Shown here in pieces: positions 6,373 to 15,253 of a stretch of 64,000 bases of DNA. Position 1 is the stretch's first letter, and each line of letters begins with the position of its first letter. The notes under the pieces were generated by a model. That model had not been told where the DNA came from, searched no databases, and saw only the letters and a program-made list of their open reading frames with translations. The stretch spans positions 124,001-188,000 of the forward strand of contig NZ_ATWH01000010.1 in assembly GCF_000421145.1 (NCBI RefSeq), in the 5' to 3' direction. The position numbers and the translations under genes were made by a program. This stretch comes from Glaciibacter superstes DSM 21135 (lineage in GTDB: Bacteria; Actinomycetota; Actinomycetes; Actinomycetales; Microbacteriaceae).

Positions 6373-9330
6373 ATGGCGATTATCCTCCTCGCGTTCCTGG
6401 TCCTCTCGGTCCTCACCCCGTTGCTCACCCGTCTCCTGTCGACCCGTGTCTTCTATCTGATCGCGCTGCTTCCAGCGGCAGCATTCGGCTACACCCTCAC
6501 CCAGACGCCGACCATCGCAGCCGGTGACGCTGTCACCGAACGCATCGAATGGATGCCGCAGCTGGGAATCGCGCTCGCATTCCGGGTCGATGCACTGGCC
6601 TGGCTGCTGGCTCTCGTCGTCACCGGAGTCGGGGCGCTGGTGCTGGTCTACTGCGCCAGGTACTTCTCTGCAGACGAGCCGGGGCTCGGCCGCTTTGCCG
6701 CGTTCCTCCTTGCATTCGCCGGCACGATGTACGGGCTCGTGACCGCAGACGACATCTTCGTGATGTTCATGTTCTGGGAGATCACCAGCGTTCTGTCGTA
6801 CCTGCTGATCGGTCACTACACGAGCAAGCGGGAGAGTCGCGGTGCCGCACTGCAGGCGTTCCTGGTCACCACGTTCGGCGGTCTGGTGATGCTGATCGGC
6901 GTCGTGATGATCTCGGTCGAAGCGGGCACGACGTCGCTCGCGCTGATCGTCGCCGAACCGGTGACCGGCCCGGTGGCCACGTGGGCGGTGTTGCTCATCC
7001 TGGTCGGCGCGCTGTCGAAATCTGCGCTCATCCCCTTCCACTTCTGGCTGCCGGCGGCGATGGCCGCCCCCACACCTGTCAGTGCCTACCTGCACGCAGC
7101 GGCCATGGTGAAGGCCGGCATCTACCTGGTCGCCCGGCTCGCCCCCGGGTATGCGGACTCAACGGGCTGGATGCCGGTCATCGTCACCCTCGGCATCTGG
7201 ACAATGCTGGTCGGTGCCTGGCGAGCCATGCGTCAATACGACCTCAAATTGGTGCTCGCCTACGGCACCGTCAGCCAGCTCGGTTTCCTCATGATTGTCG
7301 TGGGGTTCGGAACCCGGGATGCCGCGCTCGCGGGTCTCGCGCTCCTGCTCGCCCACGCGCTCTACAAAGCGGCTCTCTTCCTTATCGTCGGAATCATCGA
7401 TCATCGGGCCGGCACCAGGGACTGGCGCCAGCTCTCCGGTATCGGTCGCCGCCGGCCCGTCCTTGCGGCACTCGCGCTCGTCTCGGTCGCCTCGATGGCC
7501 GGCATCCCTCCGCTGTTCGGATTTGTGGCCAAGGAAGCGGTGTTCACGTCGTTCATCGACGCCGGCGCGACGGGAAACGGTTGGGGCTGGATCGCCCTCG
7601 CCGGAACCGCGATCGGCTCCGTGCTCACCGTCGCCTACAGCGCTCGCTTCTTCTGGGGAGCATTCGCCACCAGGCCGGAGGTCCCGTCCACACCGCTCGC
7701 ATCCGACCGCTGGGGCATTCTGGTCGCCCCAGGAATCCTCGCCGTCTTCACCGTCGCGCTCGGCCCGCTCGCGTTTCTCCTTGACCCGTTCCTGGCCGTC
7801 TCCGCAGATGCCATCGATGATGGCGGGCACGCACACCTCGCACTGTGGCACGGTGTCGAACCGGCTCTCGCCCTCTCAGCGGTGGTGCTCGCGGCCGGGT
7901 TCGTCCTGTTCTGGCGACGCAAATCCATTGCGCGCTGGCAGGAGGGCGTTCCCTCGTGGATCGACGCCGGCCTCGGCTACGGCTCCACCGTGCGCTTTGT
8001 CGACCGCATCGCCGCACAGATCACCCACTTCGTGCAGCGGGGCGGCCTTCCGCAGTACCTGGCGACCATCCTGGTGGTTTTTGTCTTGGCCCTTGGTTTC
8101 GCCGCGGCGGTGAACCGCACCTGGCCAGACGCCGTCGTGCTCTGGGACTACCCCGGTCAGGTCATCATCGCGCTGGTGATGGGGGTCGCTGCCGTCATGG
8201 CCGCGCGCGTCGGGCAACGGATGACTGCGGTCCTGCTGGCCGGCGTCACCGGTTACGGCCTCGTGGCGTTGTTCGCGTTCCACGGCGCGCCAGACCTCGC
8301 ACTCACGCAGGCACTCGTCGAGACCATGACGCTGGTGGTGTTCGTGCTGGTGCTCCGCCGCCTCCCGCCGAAGATCGCCCAGCATAATCGCCCTGTACGC
8401 CGCAAGCGCCGCGCGCTCATCGGCATCCTGGTCGGTGCGGTCATGGGCACGATCGGGGTGATCGCTCTCGGTGCCAGGCAGGCGGAGTCCATCGCGGCCG
8501 ACCTGCCGCGCCTCGCGGTCGAAGAAGGCCACGGCAACAACATCGTCAACGTGATGCTCGTCGATATCAGGGCGTGGGACACGATGGGGGAGATCTCCGT
8601 GCTGATCGTCGTGGCCACCGGGGTCGCCAGCCTGCTGTTCGTCTCAGGACGCAACCCCGAGATTCTCCGCGTCGGCGCCTCGAAGAAGCGCCGATCACGC
8701 CAGCAGCGCCGCCGGGTTCTCGACGACCCGCATGTGTCGAACGAGGGGTCGGCAGTGACCCGTCAGTCGTGGCTGCTGTCCGCCAGCACCATCGCGGCGA
8801 AGAACCGGTCCATCCTGATCGAGGTACTCGTTCGGCTGCTCTTCCACCCCGCGATCATTGTGTCGATCTACCTGCTCTTCGCCGGGCACAACGCTCCCGG
8901 CGGCGGTTTCGCGGGCGGGCTGCTCGCCGGTCTTGCGCTCGTCGCACGCTACCTGGCCGGCGGACGTTACGAACTCGGGGAAGCGGCGCCGATCGATCCG
9001 GGAAAGATCCTCGGACTCGGCATCATCCTCGCCGTCGGAACGGCCGTTGCCTCGCTCTTCTTCGGCGGTCTTCCGCTGGAGTCTGCGTACTTCACCGCTG
9101 ACATTCCGGTGCTCGGCCACCTCTCCTTCGGCACCTCGACGATCTTTGACATCGGCGTGTACCTGGTTGTCATGGGCCTGGCCCTCGACATCCTGCGGAG
9201 CCTGGGCAGTGAGATCGACATCCAGCGCGAGAGCGGCGAGGGCGACGGGGACGGCGACGGAGTGCCTGATGGGCCGGGTTCGGAGCCTGAGCCGGCGGCG
9301 CAGGCCAGCTCAACGGAGGTGTCCGGGTGA
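6373..9330 (+). CDS. mrpA: Mrp Na+/H+ antiporter subunit A fused to subunit B
   Basis: This is the large membrane subunit of the Mrp (Mnh/Sha) cation/proton antiporter, homologous to NuoL of complex I. Residues 1-510 or so form the proton-translocating NuoL-like domain, with the conserved glutamate in FMFWEITSV (E136) and lysine in GALSKSALIPFHFWLP (K216). A DUF4040/MbhD-like segment (FHGAPDLALTQALVE) and an MbhE-like segment (RAWDTMGEISVL) follow. The last 150 residues are an MrpB domain (FAGHNAPGGGFAGGL). The A-B fusion and 985-residue length are normal for actinobacteria. The tail is acidic (GEGDGDGDG). A GTGA overlap leads into mrpC. The complex exports Na+ and supports alkali and salt tolerance. 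Confidence 0.96.
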   Translation: MAIILLAFLVLSVLTPLLTRLLSTRVFYLIALLPAAAFGYTLTQTPTIAAGDAVTERIEWMPQLGIALAFRVDALAWLLALVVTGVGALVLVYCARYFSADEPGLGRFAAFLLAFAGTMYGLVTADDIFVMFMFWEITSVLSYLLIGHYTSKRESRGAALQAFLVTTFGGLVMLIGVVMISVEAGTTSLALIVAEPVTGPVATWAVLLILVGALSKSALIPFHFWLPAAMAAPTPVSAYLHAAAMVKAGIYLVARLAPGYADSTGWMPVIVTLGIWTMLVGAWRAMRQYDLKLVLAYGTVSQLGFLMIVVGFGTRDAALAGLALLLAHALYKAALFLIVGIIDHRAGTRDWRQLSGIGRRRPVLAALALVSVASMAGIPPLFGFVAKEAVFTSFIDAGATGNGWGWIALAGTAIGSVLTVAYSARFFWGAFATRPEVPSTPLASDRWGILVAPGILAVFTVALGPLAFLLDPFLAVSADAIDDGGHAHLALWHGVEPALALSAVVLAAGFVLFWRRKSIARWQEGVPSWIDAGLGYGSTVRFVDRIAAQITHFVQRGGLPQYLATILVVFVLALGFAAAVNRTWPDAVVLWDYPGQVIIALVMGVAAVMAARVGQRMTAVLLAGVTGYGLVALFAFHGAPDLALTQALVETMTLVVFVLVLRRLPPKIAQHNRPVRRKRRALIGILVGAVMGTIGVIALGARQAESIAADLPRLAVEEGHGNNIVNVMLVDIRAWDTMGEISVLIVVATGVASLLFVSGRNPEILRVGASKKRRSRQQRRRVLDDPHVSNEGSAVTRQSWLLSASTIAAKNRSILIEVLVRLLFHPAIIVSIYLLFAGHNAPGGGFAGGLLAGLALVARYLAGGRYELGEAAPIDPGKILGLGIILAVGTAVASLFFGGLPLESAYFTADIPVLGHLSFGTSTIFDIGVYLVVMGLALDILRSLGSEIDIQRESGEGDGDGDGVPDGPGSEPEPAAQASSTEVSG

Positions 9331-9794
9331 GCGCCTCCCTCGTTCTTGTCGTCGTGATGGCCGTGATGTACGCGGCCGGTGTCTATGTGATGCTCGAGCG
9401 CAGCCTCACCCGGGTGCTCATCGGGTTTCTGCTCGTGGGCAATGCCACGAACCTGCTGATCTTCATCATGAGCGGCAGGCCGGGCAGCGCCCCCATCGTC
9501 ACCGGCACCGCATCAGACGAAGCCATGGCAGACCCGGTGCCTCAGGTGCTCATGCTCACCGCGATCGTGATCAACTTCGGGATCACGGCGCTGCTTCTTG
9601 CCCTCATCTACCGCTCCTGGTGGCTGGCGCAGCTCGGCGACGAGGGCGATATTGTCACCGACGAGCACGCGGAGGAGACCACAGAACTCACCGAAGAGAC
9701 CTTCCGCTCCTCCACCGAAGACGAAGAGGCCATTCAGGCGGCTCTTGACGCGAGCGAGCATGAAGACGAAGCAGAGGGGGCACAGGCACCATGA
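9327..9794 (+). CDS. mrpC: Mrp Na+/H+ antiporter subunit C
   Basis: MrpC is a NuoK-like subunit with three membrane segments. They are seen at about residues 3-22, 29-48 and 70-93, with the family motif LIGFLLVGNATNLLIF in the second. The GTG at 9327 overlaps the mrpA stop (GTGA), and GGAGG at 9315-9319 supports it. The protein is longer than the family norm (155 instead of about 115 residues) because of a strongly acidic C-terminal tail rich in Glu and Asp after residue 105, which would lie in the cytoplasm. MrpC helps assemble the antiporter and contributes to the ion path. Confidence 0.94.
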   Translation: MSASLVLVVVMAVMYAAGVYVMLERSLTRVLIGFLLVGNATNLLIFIMSGRPGSAPIVTGTASDEAMADPVPQVLMLTAIVINFGITALLLALIYRSWWLAQLGDEGDIVTDEHAEETTELTEETFRSSTEDEEAIQAALDASEHEDEAEGAQAP

Positions 9795-11344
9795 ACGCCC
9801 TGATCCCGCTCGTTGTCGCCATTCCGTTGCTCGGTGCGGCCATCACCCTTGCTCTCGGCCGACGACGCCGCCAGCAGATCGTGGTGAGCGTGCTCTCGCT
9901 GACCTCGGTCGCCGTGATCAGCTCGGTGCTGCTGTTCCTGGTCGACAGGGATGGTCCCGGAGTTGTGCACGTCGGTGGCTGGGATGCCCCGTGGGGCATC
10001 GTGTTGGTCGTCGACCGGCTCTCAGCGATCATGCTCCTGGTGTCGGCGTTGATGCTCCTCGGCGTTCTCATCTTCGCCGTCGGCCAGGGCATCGCCGACG
10101 GCGACAGTGACACCCCCGTTTCGATCTTCCATCCCACCTATCTCGTGCTGGCTGCCGGGCTCTTCGACGCCTTCGTTGCCGGCGACCTGTTCAACATGTA
10201 CGTCGGGTTCGAGATGCTCCTGTCTGCGAGCTACGTGCTGCTGACGCTCGGAGGTACCGGCGCGCGCATCCGTGCCGGCATCACCTACATCGTCGTGAGT
10301 CTGATGTCGTCGCTGCTGTTCCTCAGCGCGATCGCACTGCTCTATGGGGCCACCGGCACGGTGACGATGGCGCTGCTGGCCGAGCGGATTCCCGACCTCC
10401 CGTCTGATGTGCAGTTGATCCTCGGGCTGTTGCTCCTGCTTGCCTTCTGCGTCAAGGCGGCGGTGTTCCCACTGTCGTTCTGGCTGCCGGACTCCTACCC
10501 GACGGCGCCGGCGCCGGTCACGGCGGTGTTCGCCGGTTTGCTCACCAAGGTGGGCATTTACGCCATCATCCGCACCCAGACGCTGCTTTTCCCCGACAAC
10601 CAGTTGACCGCTCCGCTCATGATCGCGGCGCTGCTGACCCTGGTGATCGGCATCCTGGGCGCCCTCGCGCAAGCGGACATCAAACGGCTGCTGTCGTTCA
10701 CCCTGGTCAGCCACATCGGTTACATGGTGTTCGGCATCGCGATGGGCACTCAGCTCGGCATCTCTGCGACGATCTTCTACGTTGTGCACCACATCACGAT
10801 CCAGACGACACTGTTCCTCTGCGCCGGCCTGATCGAGCGCGTCGGCGGCACGACATCTCTGTCGCGGCTCGGCGGTCTGCTGAAGGCCGCCCCCTTCGTT
10901 GCGGTCCTGTACTTCATCGGAGCCATGAACCTCGGCGGAATCCCACCCTTCTCCGGGTTCCTCGGCAAGGTTGCGCTCTTCCAGGCCGGAGTCGAGCTGG
11001 GGGATCCATTGAGCTACGTGCTGATAGCGGCCGGGGCCGCTACCTCGTTGCTTACCCTCTATGCGCTCGCCAGGGCGTGGAACATGGCGTTCTGGCGCAC
11101 GAAGGCCCAGGCGGAAGAGCTCGAATCGCTCGACTCGATGATGGAGGCTCCGCAGGACGAAGGAACGGTGAAGACCAAGACGATCTCGCCGATGATGACG
11201 GGTGCGACGACCGCGATGCTGGTGCTGACGGTGGCCCTGACCGTCTTCGCCGGCCCGATTTTCGACCTCACCGCGCGCGCGGCCGCCAACATCGAAAACC
11301 CCTCGACCTACATCGACGCCGTGTTTCCGGACGGTGCACCATGA
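9791..11344 (+). CDS. mrpD: Mrp Na+/H+ antiporter subunit D
   Basis: MrpD is the second antiporter-like subunit (517 residues), related to NuoM/NuoN. It is hydrophobic throughout, with about 14 predicted membrane segments. Conserved features include the glutamate in NMYVGFEMLLSASYVLL, the lysine in FCVKAAVFPLSFWLPDSYP, and the later lysine in AQADIKRLLSFTLVSHIGYM, all part of the proton pathway in this family. It overlaps mrpC and mrpE by ATGA junctions. Loss of MrpD abolishes antiport in characterised Mrp systems. Confidence 0.96.
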   Translation: MNALIPLVVAIPLLGAAITLALGRRRRQQIVVSVLSLTSVAVISSVLLFLVDRDGPGVVHVGGWDAPWGIVLVVDRLSAIMLLVSALMLLGVLIFAVGQGIADGDSDTPVSIFHPTYLVLAAGLFDAFVAGDLFNMYVGFEMLLSASYVLLTLGGTGARIRAGITYIVVSLMSSLLFLSAIALLYGATGTVTMALLAERIPDLPSDVQLILGLLLLLAFCVKAAVFPLSFWLPDSYPTAPAPVTAVFAGLLTKVGIYAIIRTQTLLFPDNQLTAPLMIAALLTLVIGILGALAQADIKRLLSFTLVSHIGYMVFGIAMGTQLGISATIFYVVHHITIQTTLFLCAGLIERVGGTTSLSRLGGLLKAAPFVAVLYFIGAMNLGGIPPFSGFLGKVALFQAGVELGDPLSYVLIAAGAATSLLTLYALARAWNMAFWRTKAQAEELESLDSMMEAPQDEGTVKTKTISPMMTGATTAMLVLTVALTVFAGPIFDLTARAAANIENPSTYIDAVFPDGAP

Positions 11345-11922
11345 CCTCCCGCCGTGCGAGGCTCGCGAGCCTCATCAACCAACTTCCACTCTTCCTCGGC
11401 CTGGCGCTGCTCTGGATGCTGCTGTGGGGCAACTTCTCGTGGCTCAACCTCGTCACGGGCGCGGTGTTCGCGGCCGTGGTATCCGTTGTCTTCTACCTGC
11501 CGGCTGTGCAGCTCAGCGGACGCGTGAACCCGGTGCGGCTGGTTCTCTACCTGTCGTGGCTGCTGTTCGACATCATCCGTGCGTCGATCCAGGTCGCCTT
11601 CCTCGCCCTGGCGCCGCACTACCGGGCCAGCAACGCCGTTCTCGCGATCCACATGCGCACCCGCAGCGACCTGGTGCTTACCTGGACGGCCGTGTCGACC
11701 TCCATCGTCCCTGGGTCGATCGTCATCGATACCGACCGTGAGAATTCGACGCTGTACCTGCACGTTCTGAATATGAAAGACCGTGAGGCGACGGAGCGAT
11801 TCAGGCAGTCGGTGCTCGCAACGGAGCGGCGGATCGTGCTCGCCCTTGGATCGCGGGAAGACGTGAAGGCGCTCGCAGGCGCGCGACGCGAATCCAAACG
11901 ACAGGCAGGAGAGAACGGATGA
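11341..11922 (+). CDS. mrpE: Mrp Na+/H+ antiporter subunit E
   Basis: MrpE (193 residues) is a small membrane subunit with two or three N-terminal hydrophobic segments (LPLFLGLALLWMLLW, then VVSVVFYLPAVQL) and a soluble C-terminal domain containing AVSTSIVPGSIVIDTD, the family hallmark, and a YLHVLNM stretch. The ATG at 11341 overlaps the mrpD stop by four bases; the frame is open further upstream but that portion is antisense-type sequence inside mrpD. MrpE is needed for full assembly and function of the complex. Confidence 0.94.
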   Translation: MTSRRARLASLINQLPLFLGLALLWMLLWGNFSWLNLVTGAVFAAVVSVVFYLPAVQLSGRVNPVRLVLYLSWLLFDIIRASIQVAFLALAPHYRASNAVLAIHMRTRSDLVLTWTAVSTSIVPGSIVIDTDRENSTLYLHVLNMKDREATERFRQSVLATERRIVLALGSREDVKALAGARRESKRQAGENG

Positions 11923-12182
11923 CCATCGTCGCCATTGTCGCCGGCATCATGCTCGGCATCGGCGCGCTCTGCGCTGTGTATCGCATCGTCCGCGGGCCGA
12001 GTGTGCTCGACCGGGTGATCGCATCCGACGTGCTGGTGGCGACGATCATGTGCGCCCTCGGGGCCGAGATGGCTTTCAACCGCCACACAGACAATCTGCC
12101 GGTGTTGCTGGTTCTCGCCCTGTTCGGGGTTCTCGGCTCACTCTCCGTCGCCCGCTTCCTGCCGAAGCAGGACCGCGCATGA
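11919..12182 (+). CDS. mrpF: Mrp Na+/H+ antiporter subunit F
   Basis: MrpF (87 residues) has three membrane segments. The motif RIVRGPSVLDRVIASD near residues 23-38 is the family signature. It overlaps mrpE (ATGA) and mrpG (ATGA). In studied systems MrpF has been linked to bile-salt and sodium efflux as well as to complex assembly. Confidence 0.94.
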   Translation: MTIVAIVAGIMLGIGALCAVYRIVRGPSVLDRVIASDVLVATIMCALGAEMAFNRHTDNLPVLLVLALFGVLGSLSVARFLPKQDRA

Positions 12183-12529
12183 GCGGCCTCGCCGGCGACA
12201 TCGTCACGGCCGTGCTGGTCCTGGCCGGTTCCCTGATGTGCCTCGCCGCCGGTGTCGGCCTGCTGCGGTTTCCCGACGTGCTCTCACGGTTGCACGCCGC
12301 AACCAAGCCGCAGATCTTCGGGCTGATGGCGATTACGGCCGACGTCGCCGTCAACAACTTCACCTTGGGCACCCTCACCCTGGTCGTTGCCATCGTTGTC
12401 TTCCAGGCGCTGACGGCACCGATGGCCGCGCACCTGGTTGCCCGGTCGGCCTACGACACGCAGCACCTGAGAGCGGATCTGCTGGTCACCGACGAGCTCG
12501 CCCCTTTCAGGCGACAGAACCGGGTATAA
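12179..12529 (+). CDS. mrpG: Mrp Na+/H+ antiporter subunit G
   Basis: MrpG (116 residues) is the last subunit of the operon. It has three hydrophobic segments and the family motif GLLRFPDVLSRLHAATKPQ around residues 28-46. The start at 12179 overlaps the mrpF stop by four bases and replaces a longer open frame whose upstream part is out-of-frame mrpF. A hairpin directly after the stop codon probably ends the transcript. Confidence 0.94.
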   Translation: MSGLAGDIVTAVLVLAGSLMCLAAGVGLLRFPDVLSRLHAATKPQIFGLMAITADVAVNNFTLGTLTLVVAIVVFQALTAPMAAHLVARSAYDTQHLRADLLVTDELAPFRRQNRV

Positions 12530-12531
12530 GT

Positions 12532-12551
12532 CGCCCGGCATCGCCCGGGCG
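12532..12551 (+). terminator. Hairpin after the mrp operon
   Basis: CGCCCGG and CCGGGCG form a perfect 7-bp stem around a 6-base loop, three bases after the mrpG stop. There is no U-run, as is common for actinobacterial terminators. Confidence 0.5.
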
Positions 12552-12556
12552 GCTGG

Positions 12557-12562
12557 TAAGCT
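12557..12562 (+). promoter_or_regulatory. -10 box TAAGCT of glyA
   Basis: TAAGCT lies about seven bases ahead of the 5' edge of the riboswitch aptamer, so transcription probably starts near 12569 and the switch forms the 5' end of the mRNA. Confidence 0.5.
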
Positions 12563-12565
12563 AGC

Positions 12566-12650
12566 CGCGTCGCAACTGGCGTAGCACGAAGATGGGTCAC
12601 CATCGGGGAGCGACCGACACGGTTCGTGGCCGCGCGCCTGGGCCACGACA
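12566..12650 (+). ncRNA. ZTP riboswitch (pfl motif) upstream of glyA
   Basis: The leader carries the hallmark blocks of the ZTP/pfl aptamer in order: GTCGCAACTGGCG near 12570-12582, a GATGG-GTCA-CCATC hairpin (12591-12604), GGGGAGCGACC (12605-12615), and CGCGCCTGGGCC (12633-12644). GTCG pairs with CGAC to close the first helix, and GGCG can pair with CGCC to form the pseudoknot. The ligand ZTP/ZMP accumulates when 10-formyl-tetrahydrofolate is short, and glyA and folD, which make one-carbon folates, follow directly. This agrees with the known regulon of the family. Confidence 0.9.
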
Positions 12651-12676
12651 TCACTGAAATGTCTAAGGAGACGACC

Positions 12677-14005
12677 GTGTCCACTGCTGTTCCGACCAAT
12701 ACCGCGCCATCCGCTGCCGCGACATCCACCGCCGCGCCATCCACATTCAACGAGCCGCTCGAGGTCGTCGATCCCGAGATCGCCGCTGTTCTCGAGCAGG
12801 AGCTCGGCCGCCAGCGTGACTATCTCGAAATGATCGCGAGCGAGAACTTCGTTCCGCGTGCCGTGCTGCAGTCGCAGGGCTCCGTGCTGACCAACAAGTA
12901 CGCAGAGGGCTACCCTGGCCGCCGCTACTACGGCGGCTGCGAGTACGTCGACATCGCAGAGCAACTCGCCATCGATCGCGCCAAGGCGCTGTTCGGCGCC
13001 GAATACGCCAATGTGCAGCCCCACTCCGGAGCGACCGCGAACGCTGCGGTGCTGTCCGCCATCGCGACGCCGGGTGACACCATCCTCGGCCTGGAGCTCT
13101 CACACGGCGGCCACCTCACGCACGGCATGAAGCTGAACTTCTCCGGCAAGCTGTACAACCCGGTCGCCTACGGTGTCGATCCGGAGACGTTCCGGGTCGA
13201 CATGGACGTCGTGCGTGACAAAGCCCTTGAGCACAAGCCGAAGGTGATCATCGCCGGATGGTCTGCCTACCCGCGTCACCTCGATTTCGCCGCGTTCCGT
13301 GCCATCGCAGACGAGGTCGGCGCCAAGCTCTGGGTCGACATGGCCCACTTCGCCGGGCTCGTCGCGGCCGGCCTGCACCCGTCGCCGGTGCCATACGCCG
13401 ACGTCGTGTCGAGCACGGTGCACAAGACCCTCGCCGGCCCGCGCTCTGGGTTCATCGTCTCGCGTGACACCGAGTTGGCCAAGAAGCTCAACTCCAACGT
13501 CTTCCCCGGCCAGCAGGGCGGACCGCTCATGCACGTGATCGCGGCGAAGGCCACGGCGTTCAAGCTGGCGGCAGAGCCGGAATTCAAGGACCGCCAGGAG
13601 CGCACCGTGCGCGGTGCGAGGATCCTGGCCGACCGGCTGATCGCAGACGACTCGAAGGCCGCCGGAGTCGACGTGCTCACCGGTGGCACTGACGTGCACC
13701 TGGTGCTCGCCGACCTGCGCAACTCGCCGATCAACGGCCAGCAGGCTGAAGACGCCCTGCACGAGGTCGGCATCACGGTCAACCGCAACGCCGTTCCGTT
13801 CGACCCGCGGCCGCCGATGGTGACCAGCGGCCTCCGAATCGGTACTCCGGCGCTCGCAACGCGCGGGTTCGGCGATGCAGAGTTCACCGAGGTCGCCGAT
13901 GTCATCGCTGAGGCGCTGAAGCCCGGTGCCGAGATCGCTGCACTGCGCACGCGCGTCAAGGCGCTGACGGATGCCTTCCCGCTCTACCCGGGGCTCGCCC
14001 AGTAA
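12677..14005 (+). CDS. glyA: Serine hydroxymethyltransferase
   Basis: GlyA converts serine and tetrahydrofolate to glycine and 5,10-methylene-tetrahydrofolate, using pyridoxal phosphate. The cofactor lysine is K250 in [14 protein letters not shown]. Other signatures are [10 protein letters not shown] (51-60), [10 protein letters not shown] and the [10 protein letters not shown] region with its aspartate. The GTG at 12677 has AAGGAG six bases ahead and is preferred over an in-frame GTG at 12626, which lies inside the riboswitch aptamer. The first 25 residues are a disordered Ala/Ser/Thr stretch beyond the usual family start. It is followed by folD, and both steps feed the one-carbon pool. Confidence 0.97.
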   Translation: MSTAVPTNTAPSAAATSTAAPSTFNEPLEVVDPEIAAVLEQELGRQRDYLEMIASENFVPRAVLQSQGSVLTNKYAEGYPGRRYYGGCEYVDIAEQLAIDRAKALFGAEYANVQPHSGATANAAVLSAIATPGDTILGLELSHGGHLTHGMKLNFSGKLYNPVAYGVDPETFRVDMDVVRDKALEHKPKVIIAGWSAYPRHLDFAAFRAIADEVGAKLWVDMAHFAGLVAAGLHPSPVPYADVVSSTVHKTLAGPRSGFIVSRDTELAKKLNSNVFPGQQGGPLMHVIAAKATAFKLAAEPEFKDRQERTVRGARILADRLIADDSKAAGVDVLTGGTDVHLVLADLRNSPINGQQAEDALHEVGITVNRNAVPFDPRPPMVTSGLRIGTPALATRGFGDAEFTEVADVIAEALKPGAEIAALRTRVKALTDAFPLYPGLAQ

Positions 14006-14034
14006 CCACTCCCCGAGATTCGAACCCGGTACCG

Positions 14035-14107
14035 TTCGACGGAGATTGTGGCTCAAACTGGCCGTAGGCATCCGTTTTCGGTGATTTCGGACAAAATCTC
14101 CGTCGAA
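14035..14107. repeat. Inverted-arm element between glyA and folD
   Basis: TTCGACGGAGATT (14035-14047) is repeated as its exact complement at 14095-14107, with 47 bases between. It could form a long hairpin at the end of glyA or be a repeat element; its layout resembles the elements at 6152 and 15886, but the arm sequence is different. Confidence 0.6.
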
Positions 14108-14118
14108 TGGTTGGAACA

Positions 14119-14130
14119 AACGGATGCTCC
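14119..14130 (+). repeat. 12-base word AACGGATGCTCC, copy 1 of 3
   Basis: This word occurs on the plus strand in three nearby non-coding stretches: 14119-14130, 16819-16830 and 17987-17998. The shorter core CGGATGC/GCATCCG is common throughout the window. Confidence 0.5.
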
Positions 14131-14181
14131 GCGGAGTCGGAGTCGGAGTCGGCGACGCACGTCCCACAGATTGGAAGAGAC

Positions 14182-15063
14182 ATGACGGCAATCACTCTCG
14201 ACGGTGTCGCGACGGCGTCGGCGATCAAGTCCGAGCTGGCGGAGCGCATTTCGGCACTGCGGTCGCACGGCGTGGTGCCAGGACTCGGCACGCTTTTGGT
14301 CGGCGACGACCCAGGGTCACGCTCGTACGTCGCCGGCAAACACCGGGACTGCGCAGAAGTCGGGATCGAGTCGATCCGCATCGACCTGCCGGCGTCGGCC
14401 ACGACGTCTGACGTGCGCGCAGCCATCGCCGATCTGAACTCGAGCCGTGAGGTGACCGGCTACATCATCCAGCTGCCGCTTCCGGTCGGGCACAACGAGA
14501 ATGCGATGCTCGAGCTCATCGACCCGGCGAAAGACGCCGACGGCCTGCACCCGACCAATCTGGGTCGGCTGGTGCTCGGTATCGAGGGTGAGCTGCGTTC
14601 GCCGCTGCCGTGCACCCCGGCCGGCATCGTCGAGTTGTTGCAGCGCTTTGGCGTTCCCATCGTTGGGCAGAATGTGGTGGTGGTGGGTCGCGGCCTTACC
14701 GTCGGGCGACCGCTCGGACTCCTGTTCACCCGGAAGGGGCTGGACGCGACCGTCACCCTCACCCACTCCCGCACGGTTGACCTTCCGGCGGAGGTGCGCC
14801 GCGCCGATATCGTCGTGGCCGCGGTTGGAGTGCCGCACCTGGTCCGGCCCGACTGGGTGAAGCCGGGCGCGGCGGTACTCGACGTCGGCATCACCAGGGT
14901 CGAAGACGCGGTCACGGGAAAAGGCAAGTTGACCGGCGATGTGCACCCTGACGTCGCATCCGTCGCCGGTTATCTCTCTCCGAACCCGCGTGGAGTCGGC
15001 CCGATGACGCGGGCCATGCTGCTCGGCAACGTGGTGAAGGCCGCGGAGTACGCACTCGGATAG
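14182..15063 (+). CDS. folD: Methylenetetrahydrofolate dehydrogenase/cyclohydrolase
   Basis: FolD is a bifunctional enzyme that oxidises 5,10-methylene-tetrahydrofolate to methenyl-THF with NADP+ and hydrolyses it to 10-formyl-THF. The catalytic Y49 and K53 are in [10 protein letters not shown]. Further family motifs are [32 protein letters not shown] and the nucleotide-binding [15 protein letters not shown]. The ATG at 14182 with GGAAGAGA ahead gives the normal 293-residue length. It follows glyA after a 176-base spacer and probably belongs to the same ZTP-controlled unit, although the spacer contains a strong inverted repeat that could reduce read-through. Confidence 0.96.
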   Translation: MTAITLDGVATASAIKSELAERISALRSHGVVPGLGTLLVGDDPGSRSYVAGKHRDCAEVGIESIRIDLPASATTSDVRAAIADLNSSREVTGYIIQLPLPVGHNENAMLELIDPAKDADGLHPTNLGRLVLGIEGELRSPLPCTPAGIVELLQRFGVPIVGQNVVVVGRGLTVGRPLGLLFTRKGLDATVTLTHSRTVDLPAEVRRADIVVAAVGVPHLVRPDWVKPGAAVLDVGITRVEDAVTGKGKLTGDVHPDVASVAGYLSPNPRGVGPMTRAMLLGNVVKAAEYALG

Positions 15064-15097
15064 GAACGCGCCGACGTGTTTCATTGATCGGAGGCGC

Positions 15098-15146
15098 CTG
15101 GTTCGCCACCTGGGTTCGCCACCTGCTTCGCCAGCTGGTTCGCCGT
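15098..15146 (+). repeat. Short imperfect tandem repeat
   Basis: Four imperfect 12-13 base units of the type CTGGTTCGCCAC follow each other in the spacer between folD and the carbonic anhydrase-like gene. The rest of this 190-base spacer shows nothing recognisable. Confidence 0.5.
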
Positions 15147-15253
15147 CGGCACGCGTCTGATTGCGACGCGCGAAGCGACGCCGCTGGCTGGCGTGAGCGC
15201 CCTGCAGCAGCGCGACAACGGATGCCCTCGTTCTCCCGCCGAGCCTCACGCAA

